Assembly: GCF_030867145.1 (NCBI RefSeq)
Contig: NC_134431.1
Location: forward strand, 8,633,089-8,697,088
Direction: 5' to 3'
Length of the DNA stretch: 64,000 nucleotides
Source: Opisthocomus hoazin
Taxonomy: Eukaryota; Chordata; Aves; Opisthocomiformes; Opisthocomidae
Positions 51,491-64,000 of this stretch are shown here, in pieces (the first letter of the stretch is position 1; every line of letters starts with the position of its first letter). The position numbers and the translations under genes are program-made. The notes under the pieces were generated by a model. It did no database searches. It was not told where the DNA came from and saw only the letters and a program-made list of their open reading frames with translations.

Positions 51491-53791
51491 CCAGCCCACA
51501 TTCCAGCTGCCATTTCCACTCCCCTCAAGGTGAGCACGCGCTGCCCACCGAGATGCGAGCGCAGGGAAGGGCCGCTCGCCCTGGGGAGCACCGGAGAGGG
51601 GCTGGGGAGCCAGGCTGGCGGGGTGAACCGGCTCCTTGCTGCTAGCCGCGGCCGGGAGGGAAGGTCCACGCCTCTCTCTACTGATCAAGGTCTGCCCAGA
51701 CAGAGCCGGTGTCTTCCTCCTGGGTTTGAGGGGTTTGATGGGGCTGTCCCTGCCACTGTCTGCTCGGGGACATTGCCACGACTGAGCAGGAGCGGGACAC
51801 CCACCCCTACATTTTGAGCAGAGCACAGTGCATGGCAGGCTGTGGGAGAGGGCTGAGGTGCCCACGCTGCACAGAGCCTTGAAGTCAAGGGCAGGATCCT
51901 GACCCTCCGTCGCTGGGGACAGTGTGTGACTCGCTTTTGGTTGCCAGCAGTTTTGAGGTTGCAGCAGTTTGCCAGGCAAGCTCTCCAAGCAGCAGAGGTG
52001 CGATTCCCGCTCTGTGTCTCCGGCACAGCAAGAGCAGGAAAGGGATTTTCTACCACAGCATCCCCCGTCCTGGCTGCCCAGGGAGGCTGCTGGGGCAGGG
52101 GGCCCGTCGGGTGCATGGCAGGTTGTGTTGCCCCGGGTACGTGATGCAGAGAGGGCTGCAGTCTGGCGCTTGCAGAAGCACTGCTGATTTCAAGCCTTGT
52201 AAACCCAAATTCATCTCCTGAAAAATTATGACCGTCTTGAGCAATCACGAGAATTTAAAATCCAGTTTCAAGGAAGAGGAGCGGGTGCTCAGGATTTGCC
52301 TCCCAGTGCTTTACCGCAGTCTGGCCTGTGCGAGCTTTCCTCTCGGCCGCTGTGTCTGGGGTTTCAAGGCTGGCTCTTAGGAAAGAAGAAACTAAACATC
52401 TCAAGACCCTCAGGAAACTGAGCCCCTTCTCCATGTTCCCACCCCCCAGATCTTATCACAAGATGCAAGAAGCAGAGTTTGTGAGTCCAGAGCTTGAAGG
52501 AAAGGCCTGAGCTCATGTAAGGATGCGCGGTGCCCTGCAGCTCTCCCCAGCCCCTCTCCTGCACCCCCTTGCCTGCAGGATGTGGTCTGGGGGCCAGGAG
52601 CTCTGCTTCTGCCCTGGCTCAAGGGACAGATCCTGGCAGCTGTGCACAGACTCCGTATCTTGCAGGAATGATGAGAACTGCTGCTATATGTTATATGACA
52701 TACGCTGGCAAACACAGAAGGGGCTGGGTGCTGTAGAAGAAGAGCACTTGAATTGTGCAACTAGGAGGGATGCCCCATCACTCCCACCAGCCTTTTTTTC
52801 CCTTCTTTTTCTTTTGCTTTTGCAGAACAGGTCCTCAGTCACCTGAGCAGCAGTCCCGACCTCAGCTCCGCTGCTTGCCGTAGCCTGGAACCAGGGCACA
52901 GAGCAGAAGGGCAGAGCCCAGCAGGGAGCAGCACGCAGTCTCCCGAGCCTCCACTTTGGTTTTGCTTCGTTAGCTGCAATCAGTCTGTTAACGAGGTCAT
53001 GGCACCTTATGGAAACATCAGGATACCTTCCAAAGGCTGCTGTAACTTCCCCCAGCGCTGGAGTCTCCACTCCTCGTGTTGGAGCCCCAGCTCCCTGCAT
53101 CACCCAAGCCATGCCCGGAGATCCAGGGCTCTGCGCTGACAGTGCTGCCCGTCGCAGGGGACGTGTGAGGACCATGCATTGCTCCATCCTCGCTAGCAGG
53201 TGGGTGCAGGCCCTGCCGACGGGTGCTCACAAGCCGGAAGGTTCGATACCAAAGGCTGGAGGAACATCTCATGCTGCTGCTGTGTCCCCCACTCCCTGGA
53301 GCTGGTGCCCTCCCGCCGGCCACTGTGCTCTGGGTGCCGCAGCCCAGCCAGACCTCCCGGAGCTGGCTGCAGCGTCTCGATCAGCAACGGCTCGAGAGCG
53401 GCCAAAGCGCTGATCCAGCCTTGCCGCAGGGGGATGGGGCGTTCAGCTAATTATTCCAGGCTTGTGTTCATTAGGGACTCCTGACTAATGGGCATGACTC
53501 CTTTTCCCAGTTGGAAACCAGGTGAGAGTGCTCGTAAGGGAAATAAAACTCTCTCGTCGCCCTTAGTGAGCAGCTCTGGGGGCAGCCAACAGCCCCAGGG
53601 GTGAGGTCTCAGGGGGCAGCAGGGCTCGGGGTTGCCTGGGGAGCCCACTGCCTGCCCTCTTCTGGGAACAGGTTGGCTCTTTGGGGTGAGGACCCCTTCT
53701 TTACCCTCTCTGGCAGCTAGGGACAAGAGGGGACATTGCCCCACCTCCACCTGATGTCACCATGATGCTGCTGTAGTAAGGTGACATTGCT

Positions 53792-53829
53792 GTGATGGTG
53801 TGACATCACCGTGATGGTGTGACATCACC
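53792..53829. repeat. Perfect 19-bp tandem duplication with internal palindrome
   Basis: Two exact copies of GTGATGGTGTGACATCACC. Each contains GGTGTGACATCACC, which is nearly self-complementary and includes TGACATCA, one base from a CRE. Related, more diverged copies lie just upstream from 53751. Confidence 0.9.
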
Positions 53830-56800
53830 AGGAAGCCAGCAGAGCTCAGGCAGTGACAGAGAGCCACAGCACCAAGTCCAGCAGCCAGACAGGAGCCAAA
53901 CGCACCGTCCCGCACCCAGCCAGCTGCCCGCACTTCAGACGGCATCGGCATCGGTGGTGCTTCTCTGGGGTTTGGGGTGCCCAGAGGAGCCAGCTGCAGG
54001 GGTACCCACAAAGTCCACCTTGACTCTGCCTTCCCGAGGAGGCTTTTCCATGGGTGACATGGGCTTGAGCTTCCCTTCTCCTGGCTGTTGGGGTCCCATG
54101 TGCCCACCCAGGTCGCCGTGCCGGGGTGCCAGGGGCTGCAGGCAGAGCCCGGCAAGGCGACATAGCCCTTGCGCGGGTTTTGATTTGCGAAGCCACACGA
54201 GAGCAGCACGTTAGCAATTCATTTGGTAAATACTCAGTTATAACTCTTCCCCTCTGGAGCATGTACCCCATATGTGTTCTGCACCATACATGGGATTTCA
54301 TAGCTAGTAATTAAGTCCATATGTTGGGCTCCGCAGTTTCCATGGTATTATTCTCAGGATTTTTTGGGGTTGTAATTTTTTTTTTTGTGGTCAGTTGTGC
54401 AAGAAAATAGTTGATACAGGGATCTGAATACATCTCCTTTGAGTCAGCCGCTGGCAAGCTCTGCTGTTTCTATAGACAAGAAGGAACTGACCCGGTGAAT
54501 TTACATTTTAGACAGCTGGGGGTCTTTTCATGTCTGTGCCATTTAACGTGCCATCGCGAATAACTCTGCAAAGTTCTCATTTGTGCACCCTGCTCTGCTG
54601 AAATTGCATCCATCTGTGATGGATACAGACCACGTTCTCCTGCCACCCCCTTCCTTTGCTTGAGATTCTCCCCTTCTTTACTCTATGCCATGTGTTGAAC
54701 ACCCTCTCTAGAGCTGGCTGAAGTCAGACCAGGGTCTGGATGTTCGTCTCTGCTGGGGAGAACCTAGGCTGTCCTGGGTCCTTGCTGACTCTAATCCTCT
54801 TCACATCAGCAGTGGAATCGCGGGTCCAGGGTGAAACCAGTTCCATACCTTGGTGGAGAGGACATTCCCTTTTCTTCTGGGCACTCCTGGCTCAAATCCC
54901 TGCTGCAGGGGAGCAGGGCTGTCCGTGGAGGGTGGACAGCACTGGTGGGAAAGCTGGACAGACACCCAGCTTGGAAAAGCCAAGACCTCTGAGATGAAAA
55001 GGAGACATCTCAGGTCTCCCTCAGCTGATGGACACTTTGGGGTGGCTGTTGGCTGTTTTTCATGAGACTTCTGGAAACACCTCGGCTTTGGGAAACTTTG
55101 AAATACCTTCATTTTTGGCAGGATGGGAAAGTTGTTTCCTACCCAGAACGAATCCAGCTCCAGTTTCAAACAGCAGGAGCCGAGAGAGATGGTGATGGCC
55201 ATTTCCATCCTCGTCTAGCCATTTTTATTCCCTCTGGTTCTTGCACCTTAACTGGAGAGTGGAGCCAGACTGGGAGAACTGGCCACCCCAAGGGACGAGG
55301 GACAGGCCAGGCAGTCTTTTACCTTGAGGTCACTGCTTCCACCCCAGAGCTGGGCTAGGAGAGACTGAAAGTATTTACCATCTGGTGCCTGTCCAAGTGA
55401 CTTGTGAGAAAAGAATTCAGGGCTGCCGTCCAGTTTCTGATGGTCAGGCAACTACATCAGAAAACCTCGGCTTCATCTGGGACCAGCTGACCCCTCCAAA
55501 CTCCCAGCCGCCGCGGCGAGGCCGGCGAGGGAGCGAGCAACAGCTGGGCATTGCCCTCTCCCAAGGAGAAAGGGGCTTTCGGGTGGGGAGTGGTGCATGG
55601 TGGTGGGGACACTTGATCCTTCACCATTTCCCAGGCATTTTTAAGTAGATTTCATTAGAAAGAAGCACTGATAAATGGGACTCAGTGCTGGTTCTGGTCT
55701 CAAAGTCTGGCATTGCCGAGAGGAAGGAGCTGAGCGATTACATGGGGAGCAAATGGACTATCACAACCAAGCAAGGGCCTGCTTAGCCAAAACTGTAGTG
55801 AGATCTCATCATTCAGACTGTGGGGCTTCTCATTAGTACAGCCCAGCCTTATATCAGCTGTTGTGAAAGGACAGCGCTTTTTCTTGATAGACATATCAAA
55901 CCCTGGGCAGTAATTCTGTGTGATTTTTTTTTCCTCAGTCCAGATGAGAGCAATTCATAATTGTCCGCCTAAGTTAAACATTCAGATAACCCAGAGAACA
56001 AGACTTTTGTAAAACAAAGCCTGGAAACTTCAGCCAGACGAGTCTTTCCATTATTATTTGGAAAACAGTGTCAGAAATCATCATGTATCAAACATTATGA
56101 TCCTCTGAGAGTTTATTTTTGGTATCAAACATTGTCAAACATAAACTTCTTTAAAAAAAAAATCTCACTAGAAGTTTTGTCTTTCAGACAAGATACAAAC
56201 CCCAGATCCTAACCCTGCATGGCTAACTCATGTTTCCTGATCAAATTGCTCATTCTTTTTGACTATCTCTGTGTTTCTTGTGGTTTCAGGCTAAAATAGA
56301 CAGTGTTTTTCCTTCAGTTCTTGTCTTGCTCAACTGTGCTATGTGTTCTCAAGCAGCTGCCACGTCCCTTGCAGCATCAGATAGGCTGCGGATTGAGGCA
56401 TCCACTAAGGTACAGCCAGTGGTGCTGTAAGGTCTCGCCAAACTCACCTTTTAATTGCAGCCAGCTCCGCTTTAGGGCGGGAGAGCTTGGGTGATGTCTG
56501 TCTTTCCTTCCAGCCCTATTGTCTGTGACTTTGCGAGAACCTCTGAGGATGCAAGTGCTGCACCCGTGCAGCAGCTAGTGCTGTGCCTGGGGAACGGGTG
56601 GTGCTGGAAGAGGTTTGGGTGACATGGGTTGTGTCTGTTCCCAAATGTCACAGCCCTTCACATCCCTGGGTCTGGCCTTGGCTCACCATCAGCAGGAGCA
56701 CTGCGAGCTGGAGCAGCTCAGGGCGCTGGTGGATTCAGGATGCTGGGACTGTGTGCAGGGAAGGGAGCGTGACGGTGTTGGGACAGGATGGTGCTGGGGA

Positions 56801-58982
56801 GAGGACAGTGACCTGGGGCAAAGATAACCCTCTTCGACTGGCATATCTCCAGCAGATGCTCAGCACAGCTTCCTTGCAAACTCCTGGTTGTTGCTGGGAC
56901 CTTCCCAAAGACCTTGTGCACCAGGCACTTCTTAGCATCCGTGTTGCTTGGAAGGAGTCTGGCCCGTGCAGGGAAGGGGCTTCCAGCTTAGACACTGGGC
57001 ATATGAGCAGGGCTCAGTGCAGTCAGCTGCTCTGGGGAGGCTGAAGAGCTGCCAGTCCACCTGCCTTGCACCAGGGTTTCATTCACACCCAGCACTCAAA
57101 AACCCCGAATGACTGGTCACCACCCAAAACCAGTTGGCAAGGGAACCTGCTGCTGCTCCCCAGGGCTCACGCTGAAGGCTTTGGGGGTGAATCCCGCTTC
57201 CTACCTCCACCCCAGGGAATGAAGCAAGGGCTGGGCTTGCTCTCCGTCTCCTGAGCAAGACTAGAAAGGCTGAGGCCAGTGATGCCTCCATGTGCAGAGG
57301 GATGCCAGTCCCCCAGCCCTCCCCCACGCCCCCTCCCCGTGCCGGAGACATCTGGAGACAGGTCCCAAGCATGCACTTCACATAAACCACCTCCTTTTGT
57401 CCACATCCCCAGCCAAGTCAATAAAGACACGATTGAAACCTTTAGTGTGTGTGTGGGATCCAGTTGAGAAAAACAAACCTCTCGGTCTCACTATGGTTAT
57501 GAAAGCAACGATGTCGCCTGGAAAGTATGTACCAGCAAGCAGAGAGCTGCCTGTGTCGAGGGGCGAGCGGAGGAGGTGGGCACCAGCTCAAATATGACTC
57601 AAAATCAGGGGAAATTATTTCTGATGAATGTAATTACTTCGGCTCCAGCCCTGATCAATATGAGGAGCTAAAATGCTCATAAACCGGCCGGGAATGCGAA
57701 CTATGCAGAATGATTTGTAAAAGGTGTTTGGCTGGGCGCGCTCTCGCCTGGCTGTCAGGCTGCCCACGGGGCAGGGTGACCTGCTGCCGTGGGAGGTGGG
57801 AGAGCCGCGACTTGCTAATTGCAAACCGGTGGCCCCTAACGAGAATTCTCCACTAAGAAACAGGGAGGCAGCTGCCTCACACAGGTCCCGAGTCTAATTA
57901 AAAGCAATCAGCCTGCTTGGCCAGGCTGCTTTTGTGCTCTGATCGCAGAGCAAGAGCCAAGACTGGCCCTTTACAGCCAGGCTGGCTTACGCTGGCCCCC
58001 GTGGTGTGGGGAGGTTTCGGTGGGCTGGCACCCAGTGCAGCCCAGGTAGGGGCTCTGCGTGAGCACGGCGGGGGGCTGGAGACCTGCAAGACCATGGGGA
58101 CGGGGCTGGAGCGGACGGTGTCCTCAGACCTCATGCTGGCTGAGCCCCAGCTTTGTCAAGCGTGGCGTCGATCTGAACGGGAGAGATGCTTCCTCCTCGG
58201 GGGCATGGCTGTGTCTTTGGGAACCGGACCCACAAAAGCCGACCAGGAGGAGGAAGCGCAGCCTGGGAGATCCCCTGCAGCAGGCTGGTCATCGGGTGGT
58301 GGCAGGAATTTCCTCCTGAGAAAGCCAGCAGAGACTGGGGGACGGTGTCCTGGGGCACGAGAGTCTCCTGTGAACTGGTGGTTTCCCTAAGGTTGGTGAG
58401 GAGAGGGAAGGAGAAAGGCTGTGACAGTCTCATTTTTGTCCTGCTGTTGCCCAGGGAGACTGGAAAACCCCACTACAAATGTCTCCCACCACCCAGGCTG
58501 CTTCTCAGGAGAGCGTCCCCAGAAACCACGGTGGCAGAGAGGCAGAAGCAGGAAAAGAAGATGAGCAGAGCCCCTGGGCTGGGAGCTACCTGCAGCCCAG
58601 CACCGCGAGGCAGGAGGAGATGGAGTGATGAGTGCTTCACCTTCCTGCTCGAGGAGCACTGGAGCTGCTCTGCTGCCCATCAGACAAGGCGATGTCTCCA
58701 TCTTCTGTGGTGACAGCTCCATCTTCACCTGGCTGGGTGAGGCTGGAAGTTACAGCCACCACGTGCTGCTGCTGCACTGCAGCCATCCTACCTCGCTCCC
58801 ACCAGCTGCTCGCTTAGGCCTCGCAGGAAAACTCCCCCATTCTTACCTAATGGGACTCCGTCGGCTTTCAGCTATGCAAGCCCTGCGTGAGGTCCCTACA
58901 CCCACGACCCTCCTAGCCATGGGAAGGGAGACTGTTCTGGAAGATTTTCTTTCTCTGACTGAAGTTTTTTGATGGTTTTCTT

Positions 58983-59004
58983 AAAAAAAAAAAAAAAAAA
59001 AAAA
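58983..59004. repeat. Poly(A) run
   Basis: Twenty-two A residues. No retroposon body could be recognised upstream of it. Confidence 0.95.
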
Positions 59005-62000
59005 GTCCGCTCATGACTCGTGACTCACTGGGATGTGTCACGTTCTGGATTAGCATCTGCTCTTTCTGGGCTGGTCCCCTTCACCGCAGCTTGCCTCTTC
59101 TGTTTGTTTAACTGGGCCAGTTCTGTTTCTGGAACAGAGATCGGCACCTCGCTGGCCTCAGCTGCACCACTGGGAATGGCTCCTCCAAGGAGGCTGCTGG
59201 TGAGCTCCCTTTGAAAGCTCAGACAGCTTGGGGTGAGAGGAGCCCACCGAGCATCACAGCACATCACCGAGCTGGCCACAGACATCATCTGGGAACATCT
59301 TCAGAGACATCTCAGCGAGGTGAGCATGGTGGTGCTGTGAAAACCATGTGTGCCTTGACAGTGGCCCAGATCCCTGCAGCCCCAGGCGAAAAATTGCAGG
59401 AGCTGCTGCCGGGGCTCACTGAGCAAGGCTCCCGCCCGCAGCCATCGCCTCTGCCTTGGGGAAAAATCCCCACGGCTCGTGGCGGAGCCGCAGTGGGACT
59501 GCCTCCTGCCCTCAGCCATGCTGGGAACTGGGATGGGCTGGGCTGGGAATTGCAGGGCATCCTTCATGTGGTCCTCAAATCAAGACCCTTTGGGATTGGG
59601 TTACCACCTGCTGCAGGGCTTTGAGGAGGGAAATACAGAAAAAGAGTCTGGCTGATGAGACTGGCTAAAGCCAGTTGCCCAGGGCTGCCGATGGGAGCAG
59701 CTCCCAGGACAAGTCGAGCTGCAGCCAGCCAGGCTCCCCTTGCTGGTTTGGAGTCAGCTGGAGCCCCAGGGGAGAATCGCACAAGGCAGCTCCTCTCATG
59801 GACCAGACTCCAGGAGGGGAAATGCAGCCAGGAAGCCCTGGCACTGTGGGCCAGGCCAGACGTCTGCTCTCTCCGCCCCGGCTGAACTCAGTAAAGGTCG
59901 ATACGTCCTACAAGGGCTGCCAAGGCAGAGGCTTAGAGCGTGGAGAGCTGGGTGTGCATGGGGCAGCCAGGCTGCTCTTCAGCCCTCGCTAACGGCCCAG
60001 GCTGGAGGGAATGCTTTGAGGTGCTTTTGGCTGCCATGCACGCTGTCCATGACGCATTTCTGATGTTATCTCTGTCCCCTTCCTGGGGCAGGGAGCTCCC
60101 TAGGCCACATGGAGAAATCCTGGTCTCCCCACGCTGTGCTTTTGCTGGAAACCACATCTAGCACAGCATGGCTGGGGTTAGGAGAGCTGTTTCACCGGCA
60201 GTTGGCTGCTCTCTCCACTGCCAGAAGCTGACCGCATTCAAACCCTGGTTTTCTTTACATCCCCTGGTCCTGCTGAGATGTGGTCTGCTGCCTGCGCAGG
60301 CAAAGCCACTCCGCTGGCCTGCCATCCAGAAAACATGCTCTGGATCTCCTGTTTGAGAATTAAACACAACCGCTTTGCAAACCACAGTGCTTGAGTGTGA
60401 GGCAATGAGCTGAGAGCTGTCAAAGCAAAGGGGAAGCTCCTCTGCGCTGCGCAGCCAAAGCCGAGCCAGCCTGGTGCGCGCAAGTGGAGCAGCCACACGT
60501 GCAGAGGCTGTGGCTACGAGCGACGTCAGCCACCCTCTACACGCAGCCCCGGCCTTGAGATCTCACTTTGCTGCTGCTGCTGTTCACCAGTCCCGCGTGT
60601 GACCCCTCCACGGAGCGGGTGCTGGGCGTGAGAGGAGACCAGCGGTGCAACCTCTGCTGCAGACCAGCCTCCTTCTCCAGCGGCTTGGCCCAGGGATGCT
60701 CTGCACAGCCCAGGGTCCCGTCAGCAGGGCAGAGCTGTGTCTCCAGTTTCGGCTGCCGCAGCCTCTCTCCCCAAAACCTGTCCCATGATGGTGCCTCTGT
60801 GCCTTCCCCTGCGTTACACTCACCCTGATGCCACCTTTGAAGGCACCAAAGGTGCTACAACACACAGAGAGGCAGCTTGAAGTCTCTGCGGTGGCACACA
60901 GCTTCTGCTTGGACCTGGCCACGTCCTCCACAGCCTGGTTGTCCCCACACGGGGCCACAGGCACCTGCTTTGAGCCAGTTTTCCTCTCCCAGGACCTTCC
61001 CCTGCCTGGGCTGCTCTGTGGGGTGAGAGCCCAGCCTCTCTCCTCCTGCCTCGGAGCCCTGGCCCCTGGAAACAGCTGCAAGGAAATAGCTGAAGGTATT
61101 GAAAGACGAGGCAGGAAACGCTCCGAATTTTTTTTTTCTAAATATAATGACACTAATGCTGTTTGCAGTGTTAAAAATAGCAGTGGAGGGAACCTGCCTT
61201 TTTCCTGTTTGCTTTCAGCTCTTGCTTTCCTGCCTGTCTCTGCGTTCTGGGGATCTGCATGAAAATAAATCCAACAAAAAAGATCTCAGCAGCGTGCAAA
61301 GCAAAGCCAGATGGATTTGGCCTTGGCTCCAGCTTCCCCCAGCAGGGCCGTGAACCCCTGTGCAGCACGGGGGTCTTGAGGCTGCGAGCTCCCCGCCTCG
61401 GGCAGTTGTCCCCCAGCTCCGTGCTGTGGTGGGACCGTGTGCTGACCCTGCTGCTGGGGACCTGGTCACTCTGCTGGGTGTCTCTGGGAGCCGTGTCCTG
61501 GCTCTGGTCGCTCTCCTGACTTTCCCAAGAGCCTCAGTGCAGCGAGTTGGCTCTGACCACCACTGCTGCTCTTCCTCCCACGGCTGCAGAGCCATGCTCG
61601 TGCCCGGGGCTGGGTCTGAAGGTGTGCGACCGCAGGAGCCCTGGGCAAAATCGCCCTGTGCCCAGCAATCCCACTGGAGATGTTTCTCCAGATGCCTGTG
61701 GCTGGGCAGGAGCATGTCCCTCCACTAAGCCCTGCATGTGCCCGCTCCCAGGTCTCCCTCATAGCTTCCTTTGGTGCATTGGGAGGATTTTGCTGCCAGT
61801 CTCTCTCCCGCTCATTAGAAAGCAATGGCCACGCTCAGCACCTGCATCACTGAATGCAGAGACTGATGCATTCAAGCTCACTTTGGCAGCACTGAGCCGG
61901 ACCAGGGAACCCAGAACTTGAGGAATCAGGATGTGGGAGCCAGCTCCCTGCCCTCTATGGGGGAAAGAATAATGCCGAAGCACAGCGAACCGGCCGGGGA

Positions 62001-63699
62001 GACAGTGTCTGAACAGCAACGTGCCTTTCGTTCAGGAGGCGATGCCGCACCCCGGGTCAGCGCGGCTGCCTGCCGGCTGCAGGTGTTCAGATGGAAAGCT
62101 AGGCACTCACTTTTCAGCCGAGCAAACCGGGGTGTGCGTGTCTTGGATGGAGGCTGCTGCCTGATTTATTACAGACTCAGCTCTAGGTGCCTCAGGAGAG
62201 TAAGTCCTGGCAGAGGATGAGAGGCGAGCGTGTGTATGGATGGATTGCAGCGCACAAAATGCTGCATTGTAGTAAGACTGCCTGGAACGCGCCAAAGCTG
62301 GGAGCGGGGAGGATGAATGAGTCCTCCAGCCTGGTTTGCATTCCTCTGCCCTCCCCACTCCTTCCTCCAGCTGGTGAACGGGGCGGGCGGGCAGCCCTGG
62401 GCTCTCGGTCTGTCTTGGGAAGCCACGAGGCAGACGAGCGCTGGCTGGGAGCGTTGCTGGCCTGGCAGAGCACGCGGAGGGTGCTGGCAGTGCCGGGGGA
62501 CCCGCTCCGCTGTGAGCATCCCCCAGAAGGCTGATTTTGGCAAAAAGTGGTTTTCCATACAGTGACAGCTTACCTTATTGACCTCAGGTTGCTCTTTCAA
62601 AAGTCTCCATTTAGCTGGAAATTAGGTGCTTAAAATGTCACCGGACTGTCATGAGTCACTGTCCAGGCCACTTTCATACGACAGAGCCAGTTCTCCCATG
62701 TGTCACTGGAAAGTCCGCGCTTGAGCCTGGCGTGATGTGATTTTAAAAACACCTTCACGAGAAGCTGCTCTGTTTCCTTCCCCCCTCCAGCTGCTTTCCT
62801 GGCCGTGCTGTAGCCCCGGCCCCTGGTAGCCAGCCCACCTCTCCTGCGGCTGTTCGGCTGCCGCTTCCCTGCCAGGTGTACATGGTCCTGCTAGCGCCGG
62901 GTCTCTTTGCGGTCAGGGACTGTTCGGGTCTGGCAGCAGCGGTGTGTCAGCAGTATCTGAAGGGGTCATCGATTTGCGGAGTGTGACGATGTCCTGGGCT
63001 GGTGGATCACGCCCAGCTGCTAACAGGGCACCCCTCTGCTAATGGGGTTTCATCAGGGGCTCGCTGACTGTGCTTTTAGGGCTGATTTGGGCACCAAATC
63101 TGTGATGGGAATGGGATCCTGACCCCACCTGGTGCTCATCAGCAGCCTGTCTTCGTGATAACTGGGGCTGAACCAGAACCGTTGACAGGGGATGGACATA
63201 CAGCCACGGGGACTGACAGCCCATCCCTGCGAGCTCCTGGCTGCTTAGTGCGTTGTGTCTGCGCAGTCGCTCTGTAAGGCACAGCGGGGTGCCTGACCCT
63301 GATTTACAGACGGAAGCTGAAACGCAGGGACTTCCCAGGCTTTCCCCTGTGCCCGCTCCTGCTGCTGACCTGCAAGATACCCCATCCACAACCGATGTCT
63401 TGGGTGCGAACAGGGAATGGGACGCAGCCTTGGCATCCGGGCTGCCACCAGAGGAGAAAATAGCCCTGCGAAAGGACTGCTGTATTTGAATGCTCATCTT
63501 CTTTTCCCCAGCCAGGCCTGGCGGGTGAACCGCAGGTCCCGGGGGCAGCGGGAAGCGATCTCGCTCCGGGACCACCGGAGGTGGCTGGCCTTCCCGCGGG
63601 GCGTCTGCTGCCCTGCTGAATCGGGGCCCATCACCCGCATCGCCCCGGCTCCGGGGGGCTGGAGCCGCAGCCTGGGGTGGAGGTGCGGGCGGCAAGGGT

Positions 63700-64000
63700 G
63701 CCGCAGCCCTGCAGCCCCGGCCCCACAGCCCCTGCAACCCCAGCCCTGCAGCCCCCGGCCCGCAGCCCCTGTCCAGCAGTCCCCGGCCCTGCAGCCCCCG
63801 GCCCCGCAGCCCCGCTCCCGCAGCCCCCGTCCCGCAGCCCCCGCTCCCGCAGCCCCGGCCCCGCAGCCCCTGTCCCGCAGCCCCCGGCCCGCAGCCCCCG
63901 GCCCCGCAGCCCCGCTCCCACAGCCCCTGTCCCGCAGCCCTGTCCCCACAGCCCCTGTCCCGCAGTCCCTGTCCCGTAGCCCCGGGCCCGTAGCCCCGGG
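63700..64000. repeat. GC-rich minisatellite at right edge
   Basis: About twenty degenerate copies of a CCCGCAGCCCCGGCC-like unit of 14-15 bp, running to the end of the window. It is translated as Pro/Ala/Ser on one strand and Gly/Ala/Arg on the other, which explains the open frames over it. Confidence 0.9.

Larger units (their letters stand above)
51500..63690. other. Gene-free flank between CCN5 and the expected ADA locus
   Basis: No recognisable coding exon was found on either strand. By synteny the divergently transcribed ADA gene should start beyond or near the right edge. Open frames are GC-driven. AT-rich islands at about 54200-54420, 55890-56300 and 57600-57760 stand out as possible enhancers. 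Confidence 0.55.

Noticed and set aside
63494-63949. Gly/Ala/Arg repeat protein on the minus strand at the right edge.
   Set aside because: It is a direct translation of the minisatellite; no support as a gene.

Overview
This window is nuclear DNA from a vertebrate, most likely a bird. The coding exons are small, widely spaced and bounded by GT/AG splice sites. The background is GC-rich with many CpG-dense blocks, and two decayed fragments resemble the 3' end of the CR1 LINE typical of birds and reptiles. Gene order matches human 20q13.12 read in reverse (YWHAB, RIMS4, KCNK15, CCN5/WISP2, ADA). By this synteny YWHAB should lie left of the window and ADA right of it. No convincing exon of either was found. 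The species cannot be named from the sequence alone.

Layout. 1-8006: intron of RIMS4, with an old CR1 fragment. 8007-11399: the last four coding exons of RIMS4 (+), a C2-domain presynaptic protein; its first roughly 79 codons lie upstream of the window. 11400 to about 16300: probable long RIMS4 3' UTR, including an AT-rich block. About 16300-22090: intergenic, between the convergent RIMS4 and KCNK15. 23239-27655: KCNK15/TASK-5 (-), a two-exon two-pore potassium channel gene with a CpG-island promoter and two small tandem arrays. 28100-39560: a long gene-free stretch with a CR1 fragment, an orphan CpG island near 33 kb and AT-rich blocks that look like candidate enhancers. 40888-41937: an intact intronless P2Y-type nucleotide receptor (-). 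45880-51282: CCN5 (-), a secreted matricellular protein with IGFBP, VWC and TSP1 modules and no CT module. 51430-64000: gene-free flank running toward where ADA is expected, ending in a GC-rich minisatellite.

The four genes do not form a pathway; they are neighbours by conserved synteny. The most interesting points are these. (1) A P2Y receptor sits between KCNK15 and CCN5, where to my knowledge human has no gene. (2) KCNK15 keeps the TASK-1/TASK-3 style VLRFLT motif at the end of M4 and a long tail, although its mammalian orthologue is electrically silent. (3) The CCN5 3' end is ambiguous: a strong splice donor follows the TSP1 module. (4) The KCNK15 promoter carries a 22-bp repeat array and a full CRE. 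No evidence was seen of a mobile defence system, CRISPR array or other prokaryote-type system, as expected for this kind of DNA.
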